Shown in pieces: positions 44,504 through 55,739 of a DNA stretch of 64,000 nucleotides. The first letter of the stretch is position 1, and the number at the start of each line of letters is the position of its first letter. The position numbers were made by a program, and so were the translations under genes. Below the pieces are notes generated by a model. It was not told the origin of the DNA and made no database searches. It was given only the letters and a program-made list of their open reading frames with translations. The stretch covers positions 330,411-394,410 of the forward strand of contig NW_003314270.1 of NCBI RefSeq assembly GCF_000143415.4. Reading direction: 5' to 3'. The stretch comes from Selaginella moellendorffii. Its lineage: Eukaryota; Streptophyta; Lycopodiopsida; Selaginellales; Selaginellaceae.

Positions 44504-46680
44504 TTGACATTGAATTTAGAAAAATTAAAAATTTAATTTAATAATAATATATTTGAACATGGAATTACAACATAATTGTGTGCCTTACCAACAATTTTTT
44601 TGCATCAAGGAAAAAACTTTATGTCACGCTGTGGCAAGGAGCTGCAGATAATATATTAAATGTTGGTTAAATATATTTTTGCAATTAACAATGGTAGTTA
44701 TCACATATAATTTTTGGTGGAAGTTAGAAAAGTAAACAATTAAATATTTACTTTTTTCATTTGGCAAGAAATTTAATTAATTTGCATTGTTGTAGAATTA
44801 TAGTATTGATTAAATATATATTTTAGTAACTCTTTAAAACTAATAATATGAGTAATAAATTTGTTTATTGCTTTAAGCAACATAAATATTACTATTAATT
44901 ATACAACTATCATATCATAAATATATGCAATTATATGCATTCTATTTTTATATTTTTTAAATAATTCCATTTTCTATTAAATACACTAAAAAGGACATAA
45001 ATATTTTTATATAATTTTAAATAATTGTGATATTTAAATTAACTAATTTAGAGGTTACTAAAATTGAGTAATATAACTAACCACCCAAATGAAAATGCTA
45101 CCTTTAATGCCACATTGCATAATTATGTAATTATTTTTATACACAATATTTTCACTTAATCAAAAAATTAGTTTTAGTGTGGAGATTTTAACTAAAATTT
45201 AGAGAAATTATCAGTCTCATAACATCATGTAACCACTAAAGCAACATAAATTTTATTAGCCCAAATCCAAGTAACACACCTACTCTAACTATTGTAAAAG
45301 ATATAAACTTAAAGTACACAGCAAATAGTTAATTATGCCTAATAAGTTTATATTGAGTATCTTATTTAAAACATTAATGTGGTGATTAAATATCTAGACT
45401 ACAATAGTATATATAATAGGTTGTAACATTATTGGATCTATACAAATTTTATGAAGTAATATATATTATTAGGACATTTAGAAAATAAAACAACTTTGCA
45501 ACTTTATTGTTTAACTTTTAAGAAAGTGCATGGTAAATATTGAAGAAATGTGATGAAAATCAACTAATTTTTTAGTAAAAAATTAAAAATCAATAATTTT
45601 AGGGTTATTTCAACTACTTTTTAAATTACATTGTTATGCATTCACCCAAAGAATGTGTTTCCTTGTTTCTAGCTATCAAGGAAAGTGGCCACTCAAGAAA
45701 CCCAAATTAGATGATTACTTCTTAACAGCACATTTGAATTTCAAAGTTGCTCACATTTCAATCTCATGTGGGAAGTTCATATAAAAATTCTTAATTGAGC
45801 AAGTTTATATTACTTTCCAGATTCATCCACAACAAGAAGCCTTTAGCATCTAGTGCCAAGCAACACCCTTAGATCCAAATTGAACCAAGAGATCTTAGTT
45901 GAATTCCTGGAGAGTATGGAAGAAAAGTTTAGTGCTACTTGATGTCTTAAATTAAGAAATTTATAAGGAAATCAAGGAATGCAAAAATAAATATGATAGT
46001 GAGGAATGTTGGAGCTTTGGCTTACCCAAGATAGAATCATGAGCTATAGTCTGAACTACAAGCTATAACTGGAAGGCTAGTGATGTGATTGTGTATGAAA
46101 AATTTCAGAGTTATCATTTCAAAAAACATAAACCAATGTTGTTGAGACTCAAACACAAAAGAGATCCTTCCCTGGCATCATGAAATCACAAACTAATGCT
46201 TCTTCTACACACAAAATTTGAGAGAAAGTAATGGAAGAGATACTATGGTTGAATTCTCCGATGGCAAGCTGTGTGGCATTGGGGAGCTGCTACTAATTAT
46301 TGAGGCAGCTTAATCATGATTCGTGGTAATAATAATGGTATATTTGGCATTGTAGAACACAACAGAAAAAATGTAAGTGAAGCAGTGAGCCAGAACGAAT
46401 AGACTCAATATCTTGGATGAGCCTAGTTGGCGATCCACGAAGAGGCTGGTAAAGGTAACAAACAACAGCAAAGTGGTGCTGCTGCATGCTAATATGATCT
46501 CATTCAAGCATTTCTAGCTAAATCATTCCTTAAGTTGAAAGTGCTTGAAAGAGAGTGAGAAACACTTAACACTGGATATTATTCGTGATCTGTGTATGAA
46601 GCTCTAGAGGTTTGTGCACAAGCTCAGTTTCAATGAGCTCAATGCACCCTGTCCATGGCCTTGGCAAGTTTGTCGTGAAG
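44504..46680. other. AT-rich non-coding DNA
   Basis: Very AT-rich, no frame of note on either strand, no motif recognised. Composition resembles 56900-61500 and is consistent with decayed, methylated repeats. Confidence 0.6.
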
Positions 46681-46685
46681 AGTCA

Positions 46686-46752
46686 TGTTGAGATATAAGC
46701 GGGAACTCAAGTATGTGGACTATGCTATTGTACCTTTGAGTTTTCTCTAACA
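46686..46752 (+). repeat. Left LTR of copia element
   Basis: 67 bp, begins TG and ends CA, matched by 50436-50510 with an 8-bp length difference and several substitutions. Confidence 0.85.
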
Positions 46753-49636
46753 TGGTATTGGAGCTCCACTCCTCTACTCTCAGCCATGCCATTGCTCATG
46801 TGGGTCTGTAAACAGTATGGCATGATAGAGGAACAAAGCTGTTTGTTTTCAGTGGAAAGGATTTTGGTCTCTGGAAGAAACTCATGGAAGCATGGGTTCA
46901 ATTCCAAGGAGTGTATGGCATTATGGATCTCTCTAATCTAGAGCCAATTGTCAGTCATGGATTGGAGGCTTAAAGGGCTTTGAGGGACTGGAGGACCAAG
47001 AATCAATGGGCTGTTGGCTGCCTACTTGAGTCATAGGATCTTGATCAAGGTGGATATGGGAAAAGGAGGAGCCCATGTTTAGAAATGGCTGGATCACACC
47101 TATAGCAAGAAGAGTGATATGGAGGTCATGAGGATCCATTCATTTCTAAATGTGTGTGTTTTCCAGAACAAGGGTGATATGTTGAACACATGAAGTGTTT
47201 AAACTGACTATTTGTGAATTTGGCTGCAAAAGGTAAAGAGCATAAGGTTGTAGAAAGTGAGGCTCTATAAAACTTTGCCACAAGAATGGGAAGGGTGTGC
47301 AAAAGAGCTGATGAAGGAGCCAAATCTCACCTTCAATGATGCAATCAGCAGATTGATAAACACCTCCTTGCTACACAAGGAGGGAGCACAAACCCATAAG
47401 GCTCATCAAGCTATGTATGCAAGATGCAGCCAGCTAAATGTGGCAAACAAATCATGTGCTAAACATGGTTGCAATGTGCAGTGAGGAGGCATGCCAAGAA
47501 CTGGAAGTGGCTACAATGGATATGCTAGGTGAGATGAGGAAAACTCTCAAGATGGAGCTGCTAAAGGCTCTCAAGGTTGTAGAGCTGCTAAGAGCTTGTG
47601 AGGGAGTAATCATTCAAGTCATAGATGAATCTAGATGCACTGATCATGACCAATTCAAGTTGTGTTGGGAGCATGGTATGACTGCCCTAATATCTGGAAT
47701 GAAGCTTTTACATGGGGAGAATCAAGGAAACTTATATGAGATTACTTTAGGAGGGCAGTATGTGGTAAATATTGAGCATCTTCCTTTGACTAGAGCAAAA
47801 AACAATAATGTCTTTTTATGGCATTGCTGCTTCGGGAATGCCAACTATAGAGTTATGCAGGAAATACACATGAAAGGCATAGTCATAGGACTTGACTTGA
47901 AAAGAGAGTTTGTTGATGCCTTTTATGAGTTGTGTGTGCTTAGAAAACACCATTATAGAAATTACCACTTATGCTAATTTGTGTGGACCAATGGAGGTCC
48001 CAAGCTATTTTGGAGCAAGATACTTTATCATGTTTATTGATGATTACAACAGGAAGATGTGCATCTTTTTTCTTCGAAATAAAAGTGAAGCTATTGAAGC
48101 TTTTAAATTCTATAAATCCCATTTTGAGACAAAGCTTGAGAGAAGACTAAAGGCCATACAAACTAATGGAGTCAAAGATCACTTCAATAATGCTTTTCAA
48201 CAGATTTATTTTGCTATTAGAATTTCCCACCAAATTATCACTCGGTACACTTTTCAACATAATGGCATTGCTGAGTGCAAGAATCACCCATTTGTGAATA
48301 CTACCTACAGCCTCTTGGTGGGAGCTAAGTTGGATAAAAGCTCATAGCATCATACATTCAAAATCGGTTGTTAACAGTTGCCTTGAGTGGGAAGACCTTT
48401 GAAGAGATGTGGACAGGGAAGAAGTCAGATGTATCTCACCTCTGTGTTTTTGGTTGTGCCACCTTTCTGACTAGCTATGCAAGAAACTAAATCCGAAGAG
48501 TCAAAAGCTTATCTTCGTTGATTATGCACAAAATAAAGAATATAGTTGGCAACCAAAGAGACAATCATCAATACAGATGTGATCTTCATTAAAGATGACT
48601 TCTCCCAGCAAAGCCAAGGTGAGCCACTATCCACTGGCTTTGTCAACAAAGATCTTTTAGTTCTTATATTCCTTTTTGGCTTCAAGGAGGATGCACTGAT
48701 TATTGATGAAGTAAGGATTGTTACCTTCGAGCATGATCCACTAAATGATACTTGGCCAGAACTAACTCTAGTCCTTGACCCTGTTGATGAGCAATAGAAT
48801 GCTCCATGTTCTCGCTGTTAGCAAGGAATGCCAAATCTTGCACCTCTAGTTGAGGGTCTATGCACAAGGAAGCCTTCTTTAAAAGTCTTGGAAGATGCTA
48901 TATTTTTAGTCGATTAAGATGAAGTTGAGTTTTGCATTTTTGTTAATTGGAATGTCCCCTCAACCTATAATGAAGTTGTGGTTTAAAGTCTCACTTACAA
49001 AGGCTGTCAACAATGAGATGGATGCCTTGGTCAAGAACAACATGTTTATAGAATGTGTGCCTCCCCTAGGCTAGAGGCTCGTTGATTATAAGTGGGTCTT
49101 CAAAAAGACATATAATGCTAATGGTGATGCTACCCACTACAAAGCACACTTAGTTGCAAAAGGTTTCACATAAATATGAAGTGTGGGCTATAGTAAAACT
49201 TTCTCACCAGTTGTCAAAATGGCTAGTGTGTGGACAATCTTTGCAATAGCAAATGCTTGGAGGTGGAAAGTTCACCAAATGAATGTGAAAATCTTAATCT
49301 TGATAATCTTAATGAAGACATCTTCATGGATATACCACTTGGGTTTCACAACCATGAGATTTCTGGGAAAATATGGAAGCTCAAAAAGGCCTTTTATGCT
49401 CTTAAGCAACTTTCTTGTATTTAGTATCAAAAGTTTGATATGGCCTTGCGTGAAGAAGGCTTTCTTCATGCCTTGGTAGACTATGTTAAAGGCTATAATG
49501 ATGCCATAATAGTCATTGCATTATATGTCAATGACCTCCTCATCATTAAAGGTGATGATAATGTCTTGGCACTAAAGACATCTTTGGCTAGACATTTCTA
49601 AATGAAAGACCTTAGGGAACTCAAGACACTTTTGGA

Positions 49637-49736
49637 NNNNNNNNNNNNNNNNNNNNNNNNNNNNNNNNNNNNNNNNNNNNNNNNNNNNNNNNNNNNNNNN
49701 NNNNNNNNNNNNNNNNNNNNNNNNNNNNNNNNNNNN
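49637..49736. other. Assembly gap (100 N)
   Basis: A run of exactly 100 unknown bases inside the copia reverse transcriptase/RNase H region; the true length is probably unknown. Confidence 0.98.
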
Positions 49737-50435
49737 ACGAAAAATCACACCTCTCGCTCAGATGCAGGGAAGCCTCTGGATGAAAATGTCCCCTTTAGAA
49801 GCTTGATTGACTCTCTCATGTATTTAGCATTGTCAACCCAGCCTAACATATGCTAATCCTGAGCCATGCACTGCTCACTGGAAAGCTGCTAAACACATCC
49901 TACGGTACTTGAAAGGAACTATGGACAAAGGCTTATGATACTCCAACAGCAATAGCCAGCTCAAGTGTTTTACTAATGATAACTAGGCCATGAACAAGGG
50001 GTGCAGGTCCACCACAGACTTTTGACTGATGCTCTATGGGGCAGCAATTAGTTAGACAAGTCAAAAACAGAGTGTTGTTGCACTCTCCTCTGCAAAAGTT
50101 GAGTACATCACTCTAACCACAGGATGAAAGGAACTTGTGTGGCTGAGATGGCTATTGAAAGACCCTGGGGCTGAGCAACTAGGTCCAACCATCAGATGGC
50201 AATGGTGCATCAGAGAGCACCATTGCCATGACTTGCAATCTTGTTTTCCATGGGCACAGCAGACACATCCTTGTGCAGTTTGATTATGTCAAATTGAAGT
50301 TAGCATCATGCATGTTGATTACTTCCGGACTGGGAAGATGCTTGTAGATGTGCTGACAAAGCCTTTGGGACCTAACAAGCTTGTCACCTTTCAGATGTGG
50401 CTTGGGATCCATTGAGTTTCAGTCTTATGGGGGAG

Positions 50436-50510
50436 TGTTGAGATATAAACCAGAACTCAAGTGAGCACATGGACCACACTAGCTTTTGTACCTTTGAGTT
50501 TTCTCTAACA
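50436..50510 (+). repeat. Right LTR of copia element
   Basis: 75 bp, TG...CA, follows the purine tract and is followed by the AGTCA duplication. Confidence 0.85.
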
Positions 50511-50995
50511 AGTCAGATGCCTCTAGAGGATGCTATCTCACCTAGGAATCAACCTCAAGTTATGAAGTTGAGCCATTTGAGAAGCTCGTCCAGTTGTGGG
50601 GAAGTTTATTTGAAACAGAGCTTCAATAAATCACTATTGGATGTTTGCCCTTCAATCAATCACTTGTTGGATGTTTGTCTTCTGCAAGCCCGAACTCAAG
50701 GAACTACCACAGCCAATGCAACACATGTATAATTCAGCGAACTTGTGAGAAATGTGATTGATATATGCAGTTTTTATGAAGTCATACACCAGAAGTTAGC
50801 TTCCAGTTTTAACCTGCAAACATATCACCCACAGATTTTGAAACTTACTTTCTTCCTGGAAGTTGAAATCCCTAGCAAGCCATTTTTTTTTAAGGCATCA
50901 AGGCTTGAGAATGTGCAGTTGCAGAACGAATTCCCATCAAGTAAGCCGCCTTGTGCTGTAGAGCACTATCAACACGAGCGCTAGATCGTGGAGTA

Positions 50996-52250
50996 AGGAG
51001 AGGGTATTAGCCGCGGCAATCCTCGGAGCAGCAGTGGCAGCAGCCGCATTCTACCTCGGCCGGTCCCTCACGGATGCTGCGAAGTCACTGTCCGAATTGC
51101 TGGATTCTTATACGAAATCCTTCACGGAATCTTTCGATCGCGGATTGGCCTCTTTGGAACGCGGCATTGACACGATCGGCTCGTTCAAGAAGAATGGCTG
51201 CGAAGTCTCTTTCCACCGGTTGATTCCATAGTGTGACGGTAAGCGATAGCACTCATAGTTTCTCTCGCCTTGCAGCTCTGGCCATGATGATCGGATCGTC
51301 CACGGGAAAGCAAGCGCGTTGGCAGCGAAGCATCGGTAGCAAAACAAAAGCGATCGGTTTTGTTCTTTTTCCTTCTTTCTTTCTCTTACTTTCCTTCGAC
51401 TGACACGTTTTGTATGAGATTTTGCGATGTAACAATTCTTCCGGACTTACGGGGTTTTCAAAGTGGACAGACTAGAGCAAAGAAGGGACTGAATTCCATG
51501 GCCGGTTCATGCCCCTGTGCATGTTGTGAGAGATCTCGCAAACTTGGTAATTATTATCTTATTTTATCTTTTTTTCTTTGGCTTTTCAGTGTTCTAGATA
51601 GTCTCTTGGTTGATCTCCACGACGACAAGGGCATGGCGGAGTCAAGGTGGCTGAAATGCTAGAGAACTCAAGAACATCAATAACGTCCTGCCGAACTTAT
51701 CTTTCTCGTGCCCGACGAGGCACCCGGATTGGAGCACCGAGGACAGTAACTGGACCGAGGTCGAGCTCGACTCGTCTCTCCACGCTCCCAGGAAATATCC
51801 CCCCGCCTGTCCGTTGCTGGCGAGAGGTTCCAGAGGAGCGTCATCAATGGCAAAGAGCAGCATCACCGTGGGTGACTCCGTGGAGAGAGCACGTGCACTC
51901 TCACAAGAAGATCACCGGGAACGCTAGCGACGTCCACTGGAGGAAGCTTACAGCAGCGAGCTTGGCACTATACTACTACTGCTTGCTACAGCCTTTTCTC
52001 AGAAGAAGGATAGGCTATGGTGGCAAGAGCGAGACTGGGCTAGTGATATCCACTCGTTCACGGCGTCCGGGGTCCAGCTGGGGGTCGGGGTCTCGGTCCT
52101 CGAGTTTGATGCTTTGGTCTGTAGCAGCGGGCCGAGCTCTCCTATCCGGTACCAACAGCGAGAGCAACGAATCCCTTGATGCACGTCGAGTTTCGGTGGA
52201 TCATCGAGAGGACCCTGTGCCTGGTGTAGTTGCGCAATAGTTATCACGTA
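50996..52250 (+). other. Unassigned region with open-frame pieces
   Basis: A plus-strand frame is open from about 50962 to 51231 without an ATG. It reads AAAILGAAVAAAAFYLGRSL (membrane-like) followed by a charged amphipathic stretch, SLSELLDSYTKSFTESFDRG. Further right, 51660-51930, another frame reads LSFSCPTRHPDWSTEDSNWT. Neither is recognised. They could be exons of one small membrane-protein gene or relics; splice sites were not convincing. Confidence 0.2.
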
Positions 52251-52442
52251 AGTTTGTTAGGAATTTTGGGAGGGCTTCGTTAGCTGCCAGAATGGGACGA
52301 GGCTTCATGTAGGTGCCCTGTGGAGATATGTTTGCATTGGCGAGAGCAGCAACACAAGACAATCAGGTGGAGGAAGATGCGTCCAATTCGGACTTAATAG
52401 ACAGAACTTTCCTTAAGATAAAATATCTGAAATAATAATACA

Positions 52443-53507
52443 TCACGAACCAGAGGTGTTCTCACAGGCAAGCCCAAAGGCCGCAAACAACGAGCCACTC
52501 ACACCCAACTTCTTGGCATCAACATCAAACTCCACAAAGTTGTTCTCTTGCTGGGCAGTTCCAATCACGCTGCGTCCATCCTTCCCAGCGCTCACAAACG
52601 CGAAGCACGCCACATTTCTTATCCCCGGCTTGGTCACCAGATAGTTATCCCCGGAGACCATCCACTGGATCCCGCTCACCACCATCGTCACGTTTGAAAA
52701 AGTAGTTCGCTGCTCCACGCTCATCTTGTAGCACAAGTCCAGCTCTCCAAACGATGACGAGTCCCTGCCCAGCTTCTTCTCCCCGACCTCACGAAGAAAT
52801 CCATCTCGGAGCATCTGGTACGCGGCCTGAGGGAGCCGAGTGTAGCGGAAGCTCGTTCCAATCTCCACCATGGTAATAGTGACGGTGGTCTTGGATCCAA
52901 GAGAGACGCTGTCGAGCTTAAGGTGGTAAGAACCCGAGGACGAGACCGTGAGTGGGAAATAGAGCATTGGCAGGGACGTAGAGTTGAGGATGTCCGTGTT
53001 GTGGAAGACCCTGTAAGGACCCTGCTGCCCGATGTAGAGCTCGCCCAAGCCGCGGCCAGAGCTGGAAGCCAGGCAGTACGTGAACCTGTGAGCGAGTTTA
53101 GCCGATCGAGAGACTTGGAATGGTAAGCTGGAGCTACCTGATGCCGCGAGGCCAATCACGTTTCCCTGGCTGCTGCTGCAAACAATGTTGATGTCGACGG
53201 GAAAACTGGCCTTTGTCGTGAAGAAGCTGCTCGTCGCGACCAAGAGCTCGAAACTGGCACGGTTGTTGCTACAGCTTGACACGGAGACTTGGTTGGAGCT
53301 TGTATCGATAGTGAAGACTTTGGTATAGCTGGTGCTGCCGCTCGTGGAGCCAGCATCATTGAGAGTCACCCTGGAGACATACCTTGTCTTTCTACCGTTG
53401 TTCACTTGCCTGGTTTCAAAGGGCAGAGAGAGCCTTGGCTGGGACTGAGCAGTGCAAGATATAGCAGAGACGAGGACGAGGATAAGTGTAGACGTGATAG
53501 CCGCCAT
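52443..53507 (-). CDS. Pepsin-like (A1) secreted protein of the xylanase-inhibitor type, catalytic residues not conserved
   Basis: Intronless, 354 residues from the ATG at 53507. A clear signal peptide (MAAITSTLILVLVSAISCTA) starts the protein. The fold is that of plant aspartic-protease-like proteins related to TAXi xylanase inhibitors and basic 7S globulin. The region FTIDTSSNQVSVSSC stands where the first DTGS would be. GNVIGLAASGSSSLPFQ, RFTYCLASSS and LDSVSLGSKTTV match the family order. The second active site is VEIGTSFRYTRLPQAAYQML, where DSGTTFT is normal. SVIGTAQQENNFVEFDVDAK matches the C-terminal family block. With Asp replaced at the second site and DTS at the first, proteolysis is unlikely. 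An inhibitor or receptor-like role in the apoplast is possible. The upstream in-frame extension to 53723 overlaps a different gene and is not favoured. Confidence 0.88.
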   Translation of the reverse strand: MAAITSTLILVLVSAISCTAQSQPRLSLPFETRQVNNGRKTRYVSRVTLNDAGSTSGSTSYTKVFTIDTSSNQVSVSSCSNNRASFELLVATSSFFTTKASFPVDINIVCSSSQGNVIGLAASGSSSLPFQVSRSAKLAHRFTYCLASSSGRGLGELYIGQQGPYRVFHNTDILNSTSLPMLYFPLTVSSSGSYHLKLDSVSLGSKTTVTITMVEIGTSFRYTRLPQAAYQMLRDGFLREVGEKKLGRDSSSFGELDLCYKMSVEQRTTFSNVTMVVSGIQWMVSGDNYLVTKPGIRNVACFAFVSAGKDGRSVIGTAQQENNFVEFDVDAKKLGVSGSLFAAFGLACENTSGS

Positions 53508-53518
53508 TGAGAAGAGCT

Positions 53519-54120
53519 CTACGCCACAACAAGGAAAACTACGGCCTGAGCAAGTGATTTCGACTGCGGCTTTCGAACCTCGATGAAATAGCTTCCGTGG
53601 ATAAGAACTCCCATCTCGAAAACGTTGCTCCTGGTGCTTCTTGTGATGGCGATGTACTGGGCAGAATATAAATGAATGAATAAAGAAAAATGTCCATACC
53701 ACGCCAGGTGTTGTACCTTGCATGATGCTGCCTCTCCGAGCACAGTAATAGAATCGAAATCATTATAGTTAACTTCGTTGGAACTTCTCAAGATCGCCAC
53801 GTAGAACGTCTGATTCCATTTTTTCCTACAGCCTCATCAGGAAGTACTATGAAATCAATCTTTCATGTGATACCTCAAAGTTGAGACGGTTGTTGTTGAT
53901 ACTGACGGAAAAGAAAGACACTTTTCCGTTAGGATAGATCGTAGAAAATTTTTCAAGCTGCGAAAATGACACACTGACAAGAACAAGAGATGAGAAAATC
54001 AACAGCTTTTATACCTTATTTACAGAGGCTAGAGCCACTCCATCATAGAATCAAGCGAAAAGGCGTTTAGAGTCACATTCCGCACAAAGTCATTTCGCTC
54101 ATTAACTGAAACACAGAACG
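53519..54120 (-). CDS. Unrecognised small spliced gene (partial model)
   Basis: Minus-strand pieces bounded by plausible GT/AG sites read, leftward: NERNDFVRNVTLNAFSLDSM (about 54109-54030), FSTIYPNGKVSFFSVSINNN (about 53960-53875), WNQTFYVAILRSSNEVNYND (about 53815-53720) and YIAITRSTRSNVFEMGVLIH ending AVVFLVVA before the TAG at 53519-53521. The pieces alternate hydrophobic and polar residues as in beta-sheet domains and contain sequons. The stop lies 12 bp from the next gene's start. Family unknown; the first exon was not located and borders are tentative. It could also be a decayed gene. Confidence 0.3.
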
Positions 54121-54681
54121 CATGAAAGCTCAAACGGTCCAAAAAATTGCGAGTCATACTCATGGTGCTGGAGTTCAAAGCACACTAGCTGTGACGATAA
54201 CCATTTCTATACTTTCGAAATTAATTGTTTGCCTGCGTTCACAATCCGTGACTAATATACACAGACCACAGAATCTCCAGAAGAAGATCCAGAATGGCTC
54301 CTCCTCTGTGAACGGAAGGCAATGTTAGCAAACTGCAAAAGCATTAAGCAGTGGCAAACCCATGAGCTAGACTCCTCCTTAACTAGTAAAAGAAGCACAT
54401 TGAAAATGAACTCGTATGTCTATGCTCATGTGCTCTGCAATGCATATCCAAGTCGCTAAAACTTTATGCCAAACAATAGAACATACCTACAGAGGAGCAA
54501 GACACCTCTCTCGCTTTCGGTCTTGCAAGGCAATGAATACTGAAGAGCATTTGGATCAAGAAGAGGCCCTGCATTGGCATGAGAAAAAATAAAATAAAGA
54601 CCACACAAAAAAAAGAAGCTATTCATGAGGGTATATTCTAAAGGTTTGCTTCTATATAAATAAATCAGGCACCTTTACAGA

Positions 54682-54696
54682 TTTAGGGTTTAGGGT
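54682..54696. promoter_or_regulatory. Double telo-box-like motif
   Basis: ATTTAGGGTTTAGGGT immediately precedes the ATG of the F-box/kelch-like frame. Two TTTAGGG units, as found near start sites of many plant genes. Confidence 0.4.
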
Positions 54697-54697
54697 G

Positions 54698-55557
54698 ATG
54701 GGTTCACGTTTGCCATGTGACGTAATACAGGAAATTCTTCCAAAGGTCAGCCTCGACAATGGAGCTTCTTCCAATGAAACTGAACAGTCAAGTGCAAATG
54801 AAGAGGGGGCTACTAGGCTAGAACTGGAAGATGATCAGTCGCAGGGCCAATCTTCGCCAAGGATGGTAAAGCTGCCTTACGAGATACAAGGATTTAACAC
54901 TTCCATGTCCTACGGGAGACCAGAGTGACGAGTGGGGAGTTATGTGTTGCAGGGAGGGCTTTGTGCTCATGTATTGCAGAAAGCTTGGAAAATCCCACTT
55001 GTTCGACCTTTGCATGATCATCCAATCACTTGGATGACCAACATTTCGAGCAATCCACAGATGGTGTTTTTCAAAGATAACATCTACGTGGCAGCTGATT
55101 TCAAGATCCAAAAGTACAATCTGCGCTTGGACAAGTGGAGTTTGCAACAGAGGTTTCCTTTGGGTTGCAATTTGGAGAGATTTCTCGTGTTGCAAGATGG
55201 GATTGTACTACATGCAGCGGGATCCAAAAATTGGTGCTAGAGTGGAGGTTTCTGGATTTGGACTACAAGGGCGTTAACAAGAAAGGGTGGAGACAACCCT
55301 TTGCAGAGGATATTATTGAGGATGGTGTGACGCCAGCCATGGCAACTTTGAACAAGGTTGTCTTGGTGATGATGAAGTGGTTCCAAGACAGCAACGCAAA
55401 CTGGCTCTACTTTTGGAACGAAGACAAATCGGAGTGGGAGTTTTTGGATGGAAAGCTGGAAGGAGGGAGAGTAAGCGAATTGGTTGTGGTTGGAGATAAT
55501 CAGCTACATGCATACGATTCTCAAGGAGCTTTGGTTTCGAAGAGTAGAGTACATTGA
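54698..55557 (+). pseudogene. F-box/kelch-like gene, broken frame
   Basis: Starts MGSRLPCDVIQEILPKVSLD, which resembles the beginning of an F-box (LPxDVIxEIL). It departs quickly into a low-complexity acidic stretch and stops at 54928. A second frame (54932-55240) gives ISSNPQMVFFKDNIYVAADF and KYNLRLDKWSLQQRF, kelch-like strands. A third frame (from about 55235 to 55557) gives WLYFWNEDKSEWEFLDGKLE and SELVVVGDNQLHAYDSQGAL, again kelch-like. The second break lies at a run of five A near 55230. Full F-box and several kelch repeats are missing compared with a normal 350-400-residue member. Introns could explain one break, but no convincing sites were found. Probably a decaying substrate-adaptor gene for SCF ubiquitin ligase. 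Confidence 0.5.
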
Positions 55558-55739
55558 GATAGCAATGGTCAATTGTGAAATGGGTCTGAAAGGGTAGATT
55601 TAAAAGCATCCAACAGGGCTAATTTTCTAAATTTAAGGTCTAGGAGCTATAGGGTTTGACAGGATTTGTAATATTCTTTGTTTCGATCGAACGGTAGCGT
55701 TTCTAGTGCTAATTTGGCACATCTAGGGTTCTATGAGCT

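Larger units (their letters stand above)
46681..50515 (+). mobile_element. Ty1/copia retrotransposon with very short LTRs and 5-bp target duplication
   Basis: AGTCA at 46681-46685 and 50511-50515 is the target-site duplication. The LTRs (TGTTGAGATATAA ... TTTTCTCTAACA) are 67 and 75 bp. A primer-binding site TGGTATTGGAGC follows the left LTR, and a purine tract ATGGGGGAG precedes the right one. Internal coding order is gag-like (LWKKLMEAWVQFQGVYGIMD near 46870), integrase core (FIMFIDDYNRKMCIFFLRNK, NGIAECKN near 48030-48290), reverse transcriptase (DYKWVFKKTYNANGDATHYK near 49085; YVND near 49524) and RNase H (AKVEYITLTT near 50095). Integrase before reverse transcriptase defines copia. Many stops and frameshifts make it inactive. 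Bases 49637-49736 are unknown. Confidence 0.9.

Noticed and set aside
53508-53723. Upstream in-frame extension of the protease-like protein
   Set aside because: It lacks a signal peptide at its start, overlaps the neighbouring unassigned gene, and would bury the clear signal peptide that begins at 53507.
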